From assembly GCA_027460585.1 (NCBI GenBank), contig JAPZAP010000061.1:1-40769 (forward strand): a stretch of DNA of 40,769 nt, given 5' to 3'. Position 1 is the stretch's first letter. The number at the start of each line of letters is the position of its first letter. This document shows, in pieces, positions 8,857-17,301 of the stretch. The notes under the pieces are model-generated. The model saw nothing but the letters and a program-made list of their open reading frames with translations. It did no database searches and was not told the DNA's origin. Made by a program: the position numbers and the translations under genes. The DNA comes from Candidatus Methanoperedens sp. Its GTDB lineage: Archaea > Halobacteriota > Methanosarcinia > Methanosarcinales > Methanoperedenaceae.

Positions 8857-9333
8857 TCATTTACCCATTTCTGCAAAGGCAGCTTTACCTGCTTCTATCA
8901 TTTCCTCGTCGGAAAGATTCTTCAAACGCTTTGCCAGTGACCATTGGTGTCCGAAAGGATCTTTCAGCTTGCCGTAACGGTCGCCCCAGAATTGATCCAT
9001 CAAAGGCATTGTTACGGTCGCACCGGCAGAAACAGCCCGGTTGAACAATTCGTCAACATCTTCGCAATATATGTTTATTGTAGTGCTGGTACCTCCGATT
9101 GACAGGGGGGATAGTGCGTTCATTTCCGGAAATTCATCATTTAGCATCAGGATCGAATCTCCGATTTTCAACTCTGCATGTATTACGCTTCTATTATCCG
9201 GGCCATAATGTATTCGATTTACCTTCGCATTGAAGGCGTTTTTATAAAACTCGATTGCTTTTGAAGCGTCACGCACTATGATTTCAGGTGTAAGCGTATG
9301 TAAACCTTTGGGAATTGCTTTTACTATTGTCAT
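8857..9333 (-). CDS. VOC family protein (PhnB-like)
   Basis: The 158-aa product carries LTPEIIVRDASKAIEFYKNA, the metal-site strand VIHAELKIGDSILMLND, and the MDQFWGDRYGKLKDPFGHQW block that marks the PhnB/glyoxalase group. A helical tail follows (SDEEMIEAGKAAF). Function is not known beyond the fold; bacterial relatives are often annotated as bleomycin-resistance-like. It is separated by 50 bases from the MBL-rhodanese gene downstream on the same strand and is unlike the first VOC gene in sequence. Confidence 0.82.
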   Translation of the reverse strand: MTIVKAIPKGLHTLTPEIIVRDASKAIEFYKNAFNAKVNRIHYGPDNRSVIHAELKIGDSILMLNDEFPEMNALSPLSIGGTSTTINIYCEDVDELFNRAVSAGATVTMPLMDQFWGDRYGKLKDPFGHQWSLAKRLKNLSDEEMIEAGKAAFAEMGK

Positions 9334-9454
9334 ATTCTAACCTCCACATTTGTAACCTGGTATCCCTATTTTGAGTATGATTTCTTTCATAATAGGAACA
9401 TCTTGCTTTCTATTTTATTTTAAAAATTAAAAAAAAATGAGCAGGCAGATTTGC

Positions 9455-9619
9455 CTACACATTCTTTGCCATTTTCAGTATGTCCTGTCTTGAGACATCC
9501 TTTTTATGCACTTTCTTGACATGCTGTTGGGAGAACGATACAAGCTCGTCATCATTCTCTGTACGAAGCATGAAAGGGCAGTCTATACCTGCAGATTTGC
9601 ATTCAACTTGTTTAGCCAT
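9455..9619 (-). CDS. DUF1059-type small metal-binding protein
   Basis: The 54-aa protein starts at ATG 9619, preceded by GGGAGGTG, rather than at the longer upstream start. It has C5 and C11 near the N-terminus (KQVECKSAGIDCPFMLRT) and the HVKKVHKK His cluster, the usual arrangement of DUF1059 proteins. These are thought to bind a metal, and nothing else is known of their role. Confidence 0.75.
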   Translation of the reverse strand: MAKQVECKSAGIDCPFMLRTENDDELVSFSQQHVKKVHKKDVSRQDILKMAKNV

Positions 9620-9727
9620 TTGTGTCACCTCCCGGAACATCAATTTGCCAATAACGGTTGTTGAAGCCCGATATGAATTTTTCCTGAATTCATGTTATCG
9701 GGAATCAAAAAGAAAAAAGCTGTGAAA

Positions 9728-9982
9728 TCAGATGACAATACACATCGGTTCTTCACAGCAAACAATTTCACCGGCGCTATTTGATGCGCAGACCATTTCA
9801 CATCCGCAGACTTCACAATAATATGTTTCCCCGGTTTCTGCTTTGCTTGCCTTTTTTGTCCTGACCTTCTTTTTTGGCTTCACAGCTTTTGTTTCGGATT
9901 TCATAGCATGGACTTTTCCTCTTTCATTCCACCATGAAGAAGCAGGTGAAGAGGTAGATTTAGATGCTTTTGTTTTAACCAT
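9728..9982 (-). CDS. desulforedoxin-like domain with a basic N-terminal tail
   Basis: The start at 9982 is supported by a GGGAGG site 9 bases upstream and gives 84 residues. The first 50 are rich in Lys, Ala and Ser (KPKKKVRTKKASK), disordered and basic. The last 35 carry YYCEVCGCEMVC and VCCEEPM, the CxxC...CC pattern of desulforedoxin and the N-terminal domain of desulfoferrodoxin, which binds one Fe or Zn with four Cys. Two extra Cys make the site less regular. A role in redox or oxygen defence is inference; the basic tail could bind nucleic acid. Confidence 0.65.
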   Translation of the reverse strand: MVKTKASKSTSSPASSWWNERGKVHAMKSETKAVKPKKKVRTKKASKAETGETYYCEVCGCEMVCASNSAGEIVCCEEPMCIVI

Positions 9983-10156
9983 AAATTTTTCCTCCCTGAT
10001 ATTTTTATTGGTCACTACTATCATTTATACTTTACCCAACTATTATGTGTTGATATTTATAAACTAAATTAATATCAATGTTTTAAGAAAATACCCGGGG
10101 CCTAAAATAATCAGAGTTATAAAAAAAAGAAAAAGTTATATTCACCTGAAAAAGTT

Positions 10157-10177
10157 CCCATGCCCTTAAGACATGGG
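10157..10177 (-). terminator. hairpin plus T-tract behind the cytochrome gene
   Basis: Read on the minus strand, CCCATG (10177-10172) pairs with CATGGG (10162-10157) across nine bases and is followed within a few bases by a run of T. It lies 17 bases behind the cytochrome stop codon. A terminator is the simplest reading; the fold also resembles the end hairpin of IS200/IS605-type elements, but no such gene is next to it. Confidence 0.45.
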
Positions 10178-10193
10178 CTTCCAGTCTGAACTC

Positions 10194-11423
10194 TTACGGT
10201 CTATTTGCCTTGGTTTTGCCTGGCTGTAACTGCCTTCTTCTAATTACCATGATGGCTGCTATTGCGGCTATAAGTGACCCTATCCATCCAATGGCAGGCG
10301 ATTTTGGCGTTGCTGCTGCAGTTTCATTGAACATTGCACTGCTGCTGACGCTTGCTAATTCCACATTGACGGATTCCATTTCAGTGGTAATGATCTCGGC
10401 TTCCAGCTGGTATGTCAGCGACGCCTTGACATTTATTCCATCTGTACCGTTTGGCGTATCAAACTCAAAAACCTCAATTCTGCTCTCTTGCGGTTTGAAC
10501 CTGTTGTCGTTTGCCACAGCTGCCGCCTTCCAGAAGTCGGACACCTCATTATTATACTGGTCGACAAGTGTCTTGGTGTAGACCTTTTCGCTGCTATATA
10601 TTTCGTGCCCCTGCCTATCGCTTACATTAAGGTCCAGAATGACCTTTCGTGAAGGAAGGCCGCTTGGGATCATGTGGCCAACGTTATTGTTGGTAATATT
10701 GAGAGTAACTTTAACCCTATTCCCGGTTTCCTGAATACTGGAATTTATCCGGAACGCATTCTCCAGGAACTGACCTGTGTGCCCGCCGTACCAGAAATGC
10801 TGGTAAACCTTATCCCGGATTGTCCCGTTCTTCGCTGCTACCCCAGTTTTTGTCTCCATATGGCAGTCCTGGCATTGTTTTCCCTCGGCTGCATACGGTC
10901 CTTCCTTCCATTCAGTATAGGTCTGGGAAATCGGCACGCCGTTGATCGAGAAATCATGACAGCCTGCGCAAAACTCTGATTTGTTGTGCAGCCCTGAGTA
11001 GGCTGAAGCATGTGCGTCGGTCTTTGAATCCGTATAAGGACCCTGCATCGGGTTGCTCTGGCTGAAGATATAATTGTTATTAACAACTCCGGTGACGGAA
11101 TGACAGAAACTACATGTGACGCCTTCAACTGATATCGATTTTGTCAGGTTGAGATCGTTCGTAATTCTTGTTGTGGGAGAGTGGCAGGTCAGGCAGTAAC
11201 CCCTGTATTTCGGGTCAGATTCAAGTGCATGCAAGTATTCTGCCTCGAAAATCGGGTCATTCACTGAAAGGGCATGCATCGAACGAGACCATTCATTATA
11301 TCTCTCCTGGTGGCAGTTGGCACATGAATAGCTAAGCTGGAATTCCCCTTGTGCATGTACTGCCGGAATCATCCACATTAACATCAAACCAATAACGGTT
11401 CCAAATATTACTTTTACACTCAT
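10194..11423 (-). CDS. membrane-anchored pentaheme c-type cytochrome
   Basis: This 409-aa protein has a signal peptide (residues 1-25, ending AVHA) and five CxxCH heme sites: residues 34-38, 77-81, 104-108, 152-156 and 184-188. Residues 200-370 form a beta-rich domain without hemes, and one transmembrane helix near 376-393 is followed by a basic tail. It should sit on the outside of the membrane and pass electrons. The layout recalls cytochrome c-554-like proteins of ANME archaea. It lies 102 bp downstream of an FrhB-like gene, close enough to be part of the same redox cluster or to have its own promoter. Confidence 0.9.
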   Translation of the reverse strand: MSVKVIFGTVIGLMLMWMIPAVHAQGEFQLSYSCANCHQERYNEWSRSMHALSVNDPIFEAEYLHALESDPKYRGYCLTCHSPTTRITNDLNLTKSISVEGVTCSFCHSVTGVVNNNYIFSQSNPMQGPYTDSKTDAHASAYSGLHNKSEFCAGCHDFSINGVPISQTYTEWKEGPYAAEGKQCQDCHMETKTGVAAKNGTIRDKVYQHFWYGGHTGQFLENAFRINSSIQETGNRVKVTLNITNNNVGHMIPSGLPSRKVILDLNVSDRQGHEIYSSEKVYTKTLVDQYNNEVSDFWKAAAVANDNRFKPQESRIEVFEFDTPNGTDGINVKASLTYQLEAEIITTEMESVNVELASVSSSAMFNETAAATPKSPAIGWIGSLIAAIAAIMVIRRRQLQPGKTKANRP

Positions 11424-11525
11424 ACAATTCCTCCCATATTAGATTACAACTCGAACGTTATTATTAGTGTCGGTCATCTCATGGCAATACAGGCATTCAA
11501 AGCGATAATAAAATTACATATTCAT

Positions 11526-12713
11526 TTACCAAAGAGCCTGGGACCCTTTCTCCTTTGCTGTTTCTTTTATGATAGGCGTCAAAATCCTGGTATAGGAATA
11601 GTCATTCACTACCGGCTCAGAGATTACCAGATCGCTTGTTACTTTTGAGGCTTTTTCTCTTGTTTTCTCGCCGATCTTCAATTTCTTTTTAAGAGCTGCC
11701 ACTTTTCTTAGATGTTCTATATCTTTCAATTCCTTTCTTACCAGAAGGCCGGACGCTACTGCTGAATCCAGCAGTTTTTTACCAATTTCTGTCCTGACGA
11801 TCGTGGTATTCCAGCCATCTTCGCTTCCGACAGAACCTATGGAAATATCAGCGTATTCTGCTGCATAATCGTGGCAGGGAAGACAACCAAGCATGCTGTA
11901 TTTATGAAGGTCTTTCAGGCTGAATGTATGAATTGAGATTTTATCTTCTACCGTTAACTCATGAATAATCATCTTGCCTTTAACATCCACTTTCATGATA
12001 TTGCCCGGTTTTATTTTCTCTTTATCCTTCAGGAATTCATTGAAAAGCCCGCGATAATTGAAAGCTTCCATGCAGAATATGCCAATCTTTAGCTTATGTA
12101 TGTCCCTGAATTCTTTAAAGTCAGGAGAACTATTGATCAGATGCTCTGCTATGGTAACACAGGGCATACCCACAATTGCTAGCTTTTTATAACCGGCTTT
12201 GATAGCATCCCGCCAGCACGTGAGGACAGAAGCTTCCGAAAGCTTGGTGCCTGCAAAATCCAGTATTTCCTGCGAAGTTGCAGCAAGTCTGGGTTTACCG
12301 ATCCATCCTTTGTCTTTATCAACAAGCAGTGCTGAATCGATTACCTCATCCTTCAGCCCCTGGATAAGCAAAGAAGTAACAGTGCCTCCGATCTGTGCTT
12401 TTTTCAGGATAGCCTCGTCCGTGCTCTTTGTTGAACAGATCTCAAGATATGGCCCCAGGAACTCATCTGTAATTTGTCCCGCATTAACAGGGGGTCTGGG
12501 ATTAGTTGTTGAGTTGGTGGGATTTATAACAGGACATACCTGCATATCCTTATCAAATGCTACACTATCTTCATCGAACACAAGTTCCCCGTCTTTAAAC
12601 CCTACTCCGGGGCTTGGGTTCACACAAACACAGGCTCCGCAGTAAACGCAGCATTCCCTTGCAACAGGTTTTACGAGCCTGCTGTCAGCATATTTTTCTA
12701 TATCCAGATACAT
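11526..12713 (-). CDS. FrhB/FpoF-like F420-dependent oxidoreductase subunit
   Basis: The 395-aa protein is of the coenzyme F420 hydrogenase/dehydrogenase beta subunit family. A Cys-rich N-terminus (C21, C22, C25, C28, C30, then C60) binds an Fe-S cluster. The middle contains KAQIGGTVTSLL, the family's flavin-site region, and the end has GCLPCHDYAAEYADISIGSV and GWNTTIVRT, both hallmarks of the family. It probably uses FAD to exchange electrons between F420 and ferredoxin or another carrier. It starts one base after the ferredoxin stop, so the two form one unit. Confidence 0.85.
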   Translation of the reverse strand: MYLDIEKYADSRLVKPVARECCVYCGACVCVNPSPGVGFKDGELVFDEDSVAFDKDMQVCPVINPTNSTTNPRPPVNAGQITDEFLGPYLEICSTKSTDEAILKKAQIGGTVTSLLIQGLKDEVIDSALLVDKDKGWIGKPRLAATSQEILDFAGTKLSEASVLTCWRDAIKAGYKKLAIVGMPCVTIAEHLINSSPDFKEFRDIHKLKIGIFCMEAFNYRGLFNEFLKDKEKIKPGNIMKVDVKGKMIIHELTVEDKISIHTFSLKDLHKYSMLGCLPCHDYAAEYADISIGSVGSEDGWNTTIVRTEIGKKLLDSAVASGLLVRKELKDIEHLRKVAALKKKLKIGEKTREKASKVTSDLVISEPVVNDYSYTRILTPIIKETAKEKGSQALW

Positions 12714-12714
12714 T

Positions 12715-12963
12715 TCAGGCCTCCTTCTGGGTTACTTCGATTATCCCTACCGGGCACTGGTTTTCACATAGCCGGCAGCCGAAGCACATTTCTTCAGCCA
12801 CGACTTCCGTTGTAGTCCCCATCCATTGCGGGATCCTTTCTTCGTACTCAGGCCCCTTAAAATCCGTGGGTTTTAGCCTGAACACGCGCCGCGGGCACAT
12901 GTCTTCACATATGCCGCACGCGAAACACTGGGACTCGTTAACATATACATTATATCCTGGCAT
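12715..12963 (-). CDS. 2[4Fe-4S] ferredoxin
   Basis: The 82-aa protein has two CxxCxxCxxxCP clusters, CFACGICEDMCP and CFGCRLCENQCP, separated by about 33 residues. The insert between them (around KGPEYEERIPQWMG) is longer than in clostridial ferredoxins. It would carry electrons between the FrhB-like flavoprotein encoded immediately downstream and a membrane partner. Translational coupling with the FrhB gene is likely from the one-base spacing. Confidence 0.92.
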   Translation of the reverse strand: MPGYNVYVNESQCFACGICEDMCPRRVFRLKPTDFKGPEYEERIPQWMGTTTEVVAEEMCFGCRLCENQCPVGIIEVTQKEA

Positions 12964-13011
12964 ACAAATCCTCCCGAAAAGACTTAAAAAGCCTCTTCTG
13001 AAATTGGATGT

Positions 13012-13896
13012 TCAATCCAGCCTGCCTAGTGATGATGCATAATCATTTAATACCTCGTTGATCGTAGTTTGGGCGCCCAGCATTCCTGTTATATCTCCGT
13101 TCTTTGCGGAACTCGTAAGAGCAGTAAATGCATCTTCCATCTGCGAATATTTCGTGCTGTCCCAATCCCTCAGGGTGGTTCCCAGTCTTAAATGAGCTGC
13201 ATCAGCCTCAAGTGCTTTTGTGATGGCAGTTGTATTGTCTCCCTTTTGCTCTGCATATATGGCATCATTCATTGCGGTTCTTACATCTTTGACCGAATCA
13301 GCATTCGATATGGGAATTAAATATGTGTTCATAAAGAACTCGGAGCCTTTTGCTTCCCACATAGGACCGATCGAATATGGAATAACTACGGCGATAAGTG
13401 TCAGGGCTGTAAGACCTGTGGCAACCATATATTTGGTCTTGCTGGCATCGGTATCCCACACAAGCTTGTATAACAACGTTATAATTCCAAGCAGGAAAGC
13501 CGGTATAAAAACGCCAGTGTTCCAGTCAGCCTGAACTCTTGGAACGATCATTATTCCCAGAAGTCCGACTGCACTGAGTATTAAGACATCTCTTCCTATT
13601 ACCCAGCCTTCCCAGAGGAGATCAGCACCTAGCCTGAGAGTCATCCGGTTTAAATATCTTAAGACCATAGGTCTTGCGATATGCAGGCTGAGCGCCATAA
13701 AAAGCATCATTATTACACTTGGCATAAGCGTAACGATCACGAACCATTCTGCATAATCCATCCATCCCTTCATCATCAGGGCATTCCCGTTCAGAGCCGG
13801 GCTTACATCATCAGCCATAGCTACCCCAATTAAGGGAATGGTCATCAATACCAGTATTGCTAAATTAAATGCTAAATTCGAGTTTCGATTTTTCAT
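13012..13896 (-). CDS. multi-pass membrane protein of a redox cluster
   Basis: The start at 13896 is preceded by AGAAGGAAA and gives 294 residues; a start 66 bases upstream would lack a good site. A first helix that may be a signal (ILVLMTIPLIGVAMA) precedes an external segment. Hydrophobic helices then lie around FVIVTLMPSVIMMLFMALS, VLILSAVGLLGIMIV, VFIPAFLLGIITLLY and ATGLTALTLIAVVIPYS, and a soluble helical domain of about 110 residues ends the protein. There are no heme or Fe-S motifs. Its place upstream of ferredoxin and FrhB suggests a membrane anchor or quinone/phenazine-reactive subunit, which is inference. I do not recognise the family. Confidence 0.6.
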   Translation of the reverse strand: MKNRNSNLAFNLAILVLMTIPLIGVAMADDVSPALNGNALMMKGWMDYAEWFVIVTLMPSVIMMLFMALSLHIARPMVLRYLNRMTLRLGADLLWEGWVIGRDVLILSAVGLLGIMIVPRVQADWNTGVFIPAFLLGIITLLYKLVWDTDASKTKYMVATGLTALTLIAVVIPYSIGPMWEAKGSEFFMNTYLIPISNADSVKDVRTAMNDAIYAEQKGDNTTAITKALEADAAHLRLGTTLRDWDSTKYSQMEDAFTALTSSAKNGDITGMLGAQTTINEVLNDYASSLGRLD

Positions 13897-13982
13897 ATCA
13901 TTTCCTTCTGGCTTAAAAGCCAACAACATCCATTTGTTTGAACTATATTTATAATTATTCAAGAAAAAAATTAATTGTGCAT

Positions 13983-14096
13983 CAGGAAGATAAATAAATT
14001 AGCCAAAACAAATGTTTTTGTGCCACAGGAAGAAAAATAAATTATTCAAAAAAAAACGTTTTTGTAGACACAGGAAGATTAATAATTAGACATAAA
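13983..14096. repeat. three tandem ~44-bp imperfect repeats in a divergent promoter region
   Basis: Units start with CAGGAAGA at 13983, 14026 and 14071 (43 and 45 bases apart). Each continues with an AAATAAATTA-like word, and the first two also share AAAAC(A/G)...GTTTTTGT. They lie between the redox-cluster gene reading left and the HTH-RDD gene reading right. Regular spacing near four helical turns makes an operator array plausible. The regulator is unknown; the adjacent HTH protein is the obvious candidate. Confidence 0.55.
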
Positions 14097-14151
14097 GATA
14101 AAACACAAAGATTAAAGGTTATAAAGATTAAATATATCAACTAATCACAAA

Positions 14152-14880
14152 ATGACCATTGAACAAATAAAAGATGTAAGAACTATAGAGTTTTTTAAAG
14201 TTATATCCCATGAAATAAGGGTAAAAATAATATCTCTTCTTCATGACAATATTGAGATGTCTTACACAGAGATTCTGCATACACTCAATCTGGAAGAAGG
14301 GAACCTGAATTTTCATCTGAGGAAGATGAAAGACTTTATTGAACTTACGGAGAAAAAGAATTACAGGCTTTCTGACCATGGGAAAATTGCTTATAGCATG
14401 CTTCAGGGGGTGGATGCAAAACTATGGAAAGATGCAAAGAAAATAATAAAAAATGGCGGGACGAGGATTTTTTCCGTCGATCTAATCATGAGAAGATCTG
14501 TGGCTGCAGTTATAGATTTTACATTATTCGTTTCTTTTGGCGTAGTACTTTTTCTTATATTAAACCACGGGATAAAATTTGATGTATATGCTTTCCTTGT
14601 CGTAATATATCTTCAATTGACCTTTCAATTTGCATACGCTTCCTTTGTCGTCATGGAAGCATACAATGGGCAGACGATAGGAAAATACCTTATGAGCATC
14701 AGGGTTGTAAAAATAAATGGGGATAAAATAACCATTCTGGAAAGTGCCATCAGGAATATAGGGAAAGTTTTTTTGCTTCCACTTGATTTTCTAATTGGTG
14801 TGCTATTTTTCAGAAAAGAAGGTTATATCAAATTTTTTGATTATTATACAAAAACAACAGTTGAAAGAGTATTTAAATAA
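14152..14880 (+). CDS. winged-helix regulator fused to an RDD membrane domain
   Basis: Residues 1-80 of 242 form an ArsR-like winged helix (FFKVISHEIRVKIISLLHDN, then EGNLNFHLRKMKDFIEL). Residues 115-240 are an RDD domain with three helices: RSVAAVIDFTLFVSF, a middle helix, and the characteristic GQTIGKYLMSIRVV. This makes a membrane-bound one-component regulator. The signal is unknown. The start has little upstream spacing from an AT-rich stretch and may be leaderless. The gene is divergent from the redox cluster and faces the 44-bp repeats. Confidence 0.85.
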   Translation: MTIEQIKDVRTIEFFKVISHEIRVKIISLLHDNIEMSYTEILHTLNLEEGNLNFHLRKMKDFIELTEKKNYRLSDHGKIAYSMLQGVDAKLWKDAKKIIKNGGTRIFSVDLIMRRSVAAVIDFTLFVSFGVVLFLILNHGIKFDVYAFLVVIYLQLTFQFAYASFVVMEAYNGQTIGKYLMSIRVVKINGDKITILESAIRNIGKVFLLPLDFLIGVLFFRKEGYIKFFDYYTKTTVERVFK

Positions 14881-14939
14881 TATTACTCATTCAAATAAAT
14901 GAAGAAAAAAAGAAGGGCTTTTCGCCCTGTAGCATTTAT

Positions 14940-15785
14940 TTATTCAGTAACAAGCACTTCTGGTGACTTGTGCCTTATTTTCATACCCATGCTGCTTTTC
15001 GCCTTGCCGCCCTTGATCTTATCATATGCGAGTTGGGCAGCCTTCTTTCCAGCAAGGAGCATGCCGCCGAATATCGGTCCCATGCGCGGTGCGCCGTATG
15101 TTGAGGTTGCAGACATTCCTGCGACGATCAGGCCTGGATATATCTCGTGTGTAAGCTCAACGGTCTGTTTCTCTGCTTCATCAACCCAGAGGGAACCGCA
15201 GCCTTTTGGTACTGGTATTCCGGGCCTCTGTTCGCTTAATCTCTTGACAAGCAATGAATCATGCCCTGTGGCATCTATCACTACTTTTGACCTGATCGCG
15301 ATCGGGTCCATGCATGTCATAAATGGTGGCATCTGTTTTGCTGGGAACCACTGGATAACTACGCCATCAACGTGGTCTTCCTTAAGAATAAGATCATCAA
15401 CATTTGTGGAGTTAAGCAATTTTACACCGGCATCGCATGCGCTTGAAAGCATCTTTGAAACCATATCAAAGGAATCGCAAACATAAAGCCCATTACCAGC
15501 ATCTTTCAGGTGTACGCCGCATTCTTCAAGTATCTTATTCGCAGGCGCTCCCACAGTGTTCTTTGGCATAAGGTAGCCGCCCTGCCACATTCCGCCACCG
15601 GCATAGAGATTACGCTCTATCATTACGGTCTTAAGACCTTTTTCTGCACAATATTTTGCCGCCGTAGCGCCGCATGGTCCTGAACCCACAACAACAACGT
15701 CGCTGTCAAGAATATTATTTATAAAATCATCCAGAAATTCATTAACTATCGTTTTTGTAACATGTATTTCGCTGATATTTGTCAT
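14940..15785 (-). CDS. thi4: thiamine thiazole synthase (Thi4/ribose-1,5-bisphosphate isomerase family)
   Basis: The 281-aa flavoprotein-like enzyme has the dinucleotide motif VVVGSGPCGATAAKYCAEKG, the GGGMWQGG loop, the VIDATGHDS segment and the C-terminal STYGAPRMGPIFGGMLLAG. The family makes ADP-thiazole from NAD and glycine. In methanococcal enzymes the sulfur-donor position is His and sulfide is used, whereas in yeast and Haloferax it is Cys. Here the corresponding segment reads FMTCMDP with C158, aligned by the following MDP. The gene is alone, with a winged-helix regulator gene 88 bp upstream on the same strand. No TPP riboswitch is visible upstream. Confidence 0.9.
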   Translation of the reverse strand: MTNISEIHVTKTIVNEFLDDFINNILDSDVVVVGSGPCGATAAKYCAEKGLKTVMIERNLYAGGGMWQGGYLMPKNTVGAPANKILEECGVHLKDAGNGLYVCDSFDMVSKMLSSACDAGVKLLNSTNVDDLILKEDHVDGVVIQWFPAKQMPPFMTCMDPIAIRSKVVIDATGHDSLLVKRLSEQRPGIPVPKGCGSLWVDEAEKQTVELTHEIYPGLIVAGMSATSTYGAPRMGPIFGGMLLAGKKAAQLAYDKIKGGKAKSSMGMKIRHKSPEVLVTE

Positions 15786-15873
15786 AATTTCACCTTACTA
15801 TAATAGGGTATCAGAAAACTATAAGCTTTTCTGATAAACTGATCTGGAAACCCAACCCCTATTAGTGCAAATA

Positions 15874-16248
15874 TTATTTTGTAAGTTCTTTCAATCGCTT
15901 GATGCTTGCCATCATCGCCTGTGATTCTTTTTTCTTCTGGGCCTCAAGGTGTTCAATGATTGAATCAATGTTTGTCTCAAGTTTGTAAATCTTATATGGT
16001 CTTCCTTTTCCAGGTTTTTTCTCCTCTCTTTCTCCTATCCAGCCCAGTTCCTCCAGTTCGCGCATTGCGATACTGACTTCGGGTTGTCTCAGGTCAGAGC
16101 CCATTTCAAGATCTCTTGAAGTTACATCCTTAACGTTTTTTAAATAAGTAAGTACCTTAGCAACATTTCGTTTTAATCCTAATTCGATGAGCGTATCCGC
16201 GAATTCCTCATCAGCTTTATCAAGAACATTAACTGAAAGACTTTTCAT
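15874..16248 (-). CDS. winged-helix transcriptional regulator
   Basis: The 124-aa protein is an archaeal ArsR/TrmB-like regulator. Residues 20-90 hold the winged helix (LKRNVAKVLTYLKNVKDVTS, QPEVSIAMRELEELGWI, and the GKGRPYKIYKL wing), and residues 92-124 a charged coiled-coil likely used for dimerisation. It is divergent from ilvE (161 bp apart) and upstream of thi4, so either could be its target. No ligand-binding domain is present. Confidence 0.8.
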   Translation of the reverse strand: MKSLSVNVLDKADEEFADTLIELGLKRNVAKVLTYLKNVKDVTSRDLEMGSDLRQPEVSIAMRELEELGWIGEREEKKPGKGRPYKIYKLETNIDSIIEHLEAQKKKESQAMMASIKRLKELTK

Positions 16249-16408
16249 AACATTTCACCAATGCTTTATATGAAGTCATTAAATATAAATCTTGCGTTTT
16301 AATAAATTAAATATAAGAAAAGCCTTTATAATCAAGAGTCAAAAAAACCATTATTATGACAATCCAAACGCATATATCCATGAGTTTCCCTATGAGACAG
16401 GGATTTAC

Positions 16409-17281
16409 ATGGATCTAGTAATTTATTTCAACGGGAAATTTGTGCCAAAACAGGAAGCGAGAACCTCCATATATGATCATGGTTTCTTATATGGGGACGG
16501 TGTTTTTGAAGGTATCAGGGCTTATAATGGCCGCGTATTCAGGCTTGATGAGCACCTTGAACGGTTGTATGACTCTGCAAAAGCGATAGATCTTAAAATA
16601 CCTCTTTCAAAAGAAGAAATGAAAAATGCAATTCTCGAAACCTTAAAGAAGAATAACTTGAAGGATGCTTATATCCGCCCGATCGTTTCACGGGGAGATG
16701 GCGACCTTGGTCTTGACCCCAGGAAATGTGCTAAACCCAATATATTTATAATTACGCAGGAATGGGGCGCAATGTATGGCGACCTTTATGAAAAAGGTCT
16801 TACCGCTATTACAGTTGGCGTCCGGAGAAATGCACCTGAAGCAATGCCGCCCAATATAAAATCATTAAATTACCTGAATAACATCCTTGCAAAGATAGAG
16901 GCAAATGCAAAAGGCGGGGATGAGGCGATTATGTTCGATGTGCATGGGAATGTTTCTGAAGGTTCAGGCGACAACATATTTGTGATCAAGAACGGAAGGA
17001 TCATCACACCCCCGACCCTGAACAACCTTCGTGGAATAACAAGGGCAGCCGCGATAGAACTTGCAAGAAAAAAGAAAATAGAAGTTCTTGAAACAAATAT
17101 GGGTCTTTTTGATATGTATACTGCCGATGAGGTATTTGTCACCGGGACAGCGGCTGAGATCGCCCCTATCACAAAGATCGATGGGCGTTCGATCGCAGAT
17201 GGAAAACCAGGTAAGATCACAAAAATGCTTATGTCTGCTTTTAAGGAATTGACCAAAACAGACGGCACTCCTATTGTTTAA
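16409..17281 (+). CDS. ilvE: branched-chain amino-acid aminotransferase
   Basis: The start ATG 16409 gives 290 residues beginning [17 protein letters not shown], the usual archaeal IlvE start; the open frame runs back to 16292 but that part is AT-rich and unlike the family. Class IV PLP-enzyme features are [20 protein letters not shown], the PLP lysine K151 in [35 protein letters not shown] and [10 protein letters not shown]. It catalyses the last step of valine, leucine and isoleucine synthesis with 2-oxoglutarate/glutamate. A small protein gene follows after 20 bases. Confidence 0.92.
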   Translation: MDLVIYFNGKFVPKQEARTSIYDHGFLYGDGVFEGIRAYNGRVFRLDEHLERLYDSAKAIDLKIPLSKEEMKNAILETLKKNNLKDAYIRPIVSRGDGDLGLDPRKCAKPNIFIITQEWGAMYGDLYEKGLTAITVGVRRNAPEAMPPNIKSLNYLNNILAKIEANAKGGDEAIMFDVHGNVSEGSGDNIFVIKNGRIITPPTLNNLRGITRAAAIELARKKKIEVLETNMGLFDMYTADEVFVTGTAAEIAPITKIDGRSIADGKPGKITKMLMSAFKELTKTDGTPIV

Positions 17282-17301
17282 ATCATAAAAGAGGGTAAAA
17301 T

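Noticed and set aside
10151-10190. Hairpin similar to an IS200/IS605 right end
   Set aside because: No TnpA or TnpB gene or left end is nearby, and the position and T-run fit a terminator of the cytochrome gene.
12199-12645. Long plus-strand frame of 148 codons opposite the FrhB-like gene
   Set aside because: It is a shadow of a clearly identified minus-strand protein, with no ribosome site or recognisable product.
13983-14096. CRISPR-like array from the three 44-bp repeats
   Set aside because: The units are contiguous and imperfect without distinct spacers, and no cas genes are present.
15786-15873. TPP riboswitch upstream of thi4
   Set aside because: The gap is only 88 bases and lacks the conserved THI-box sequences.
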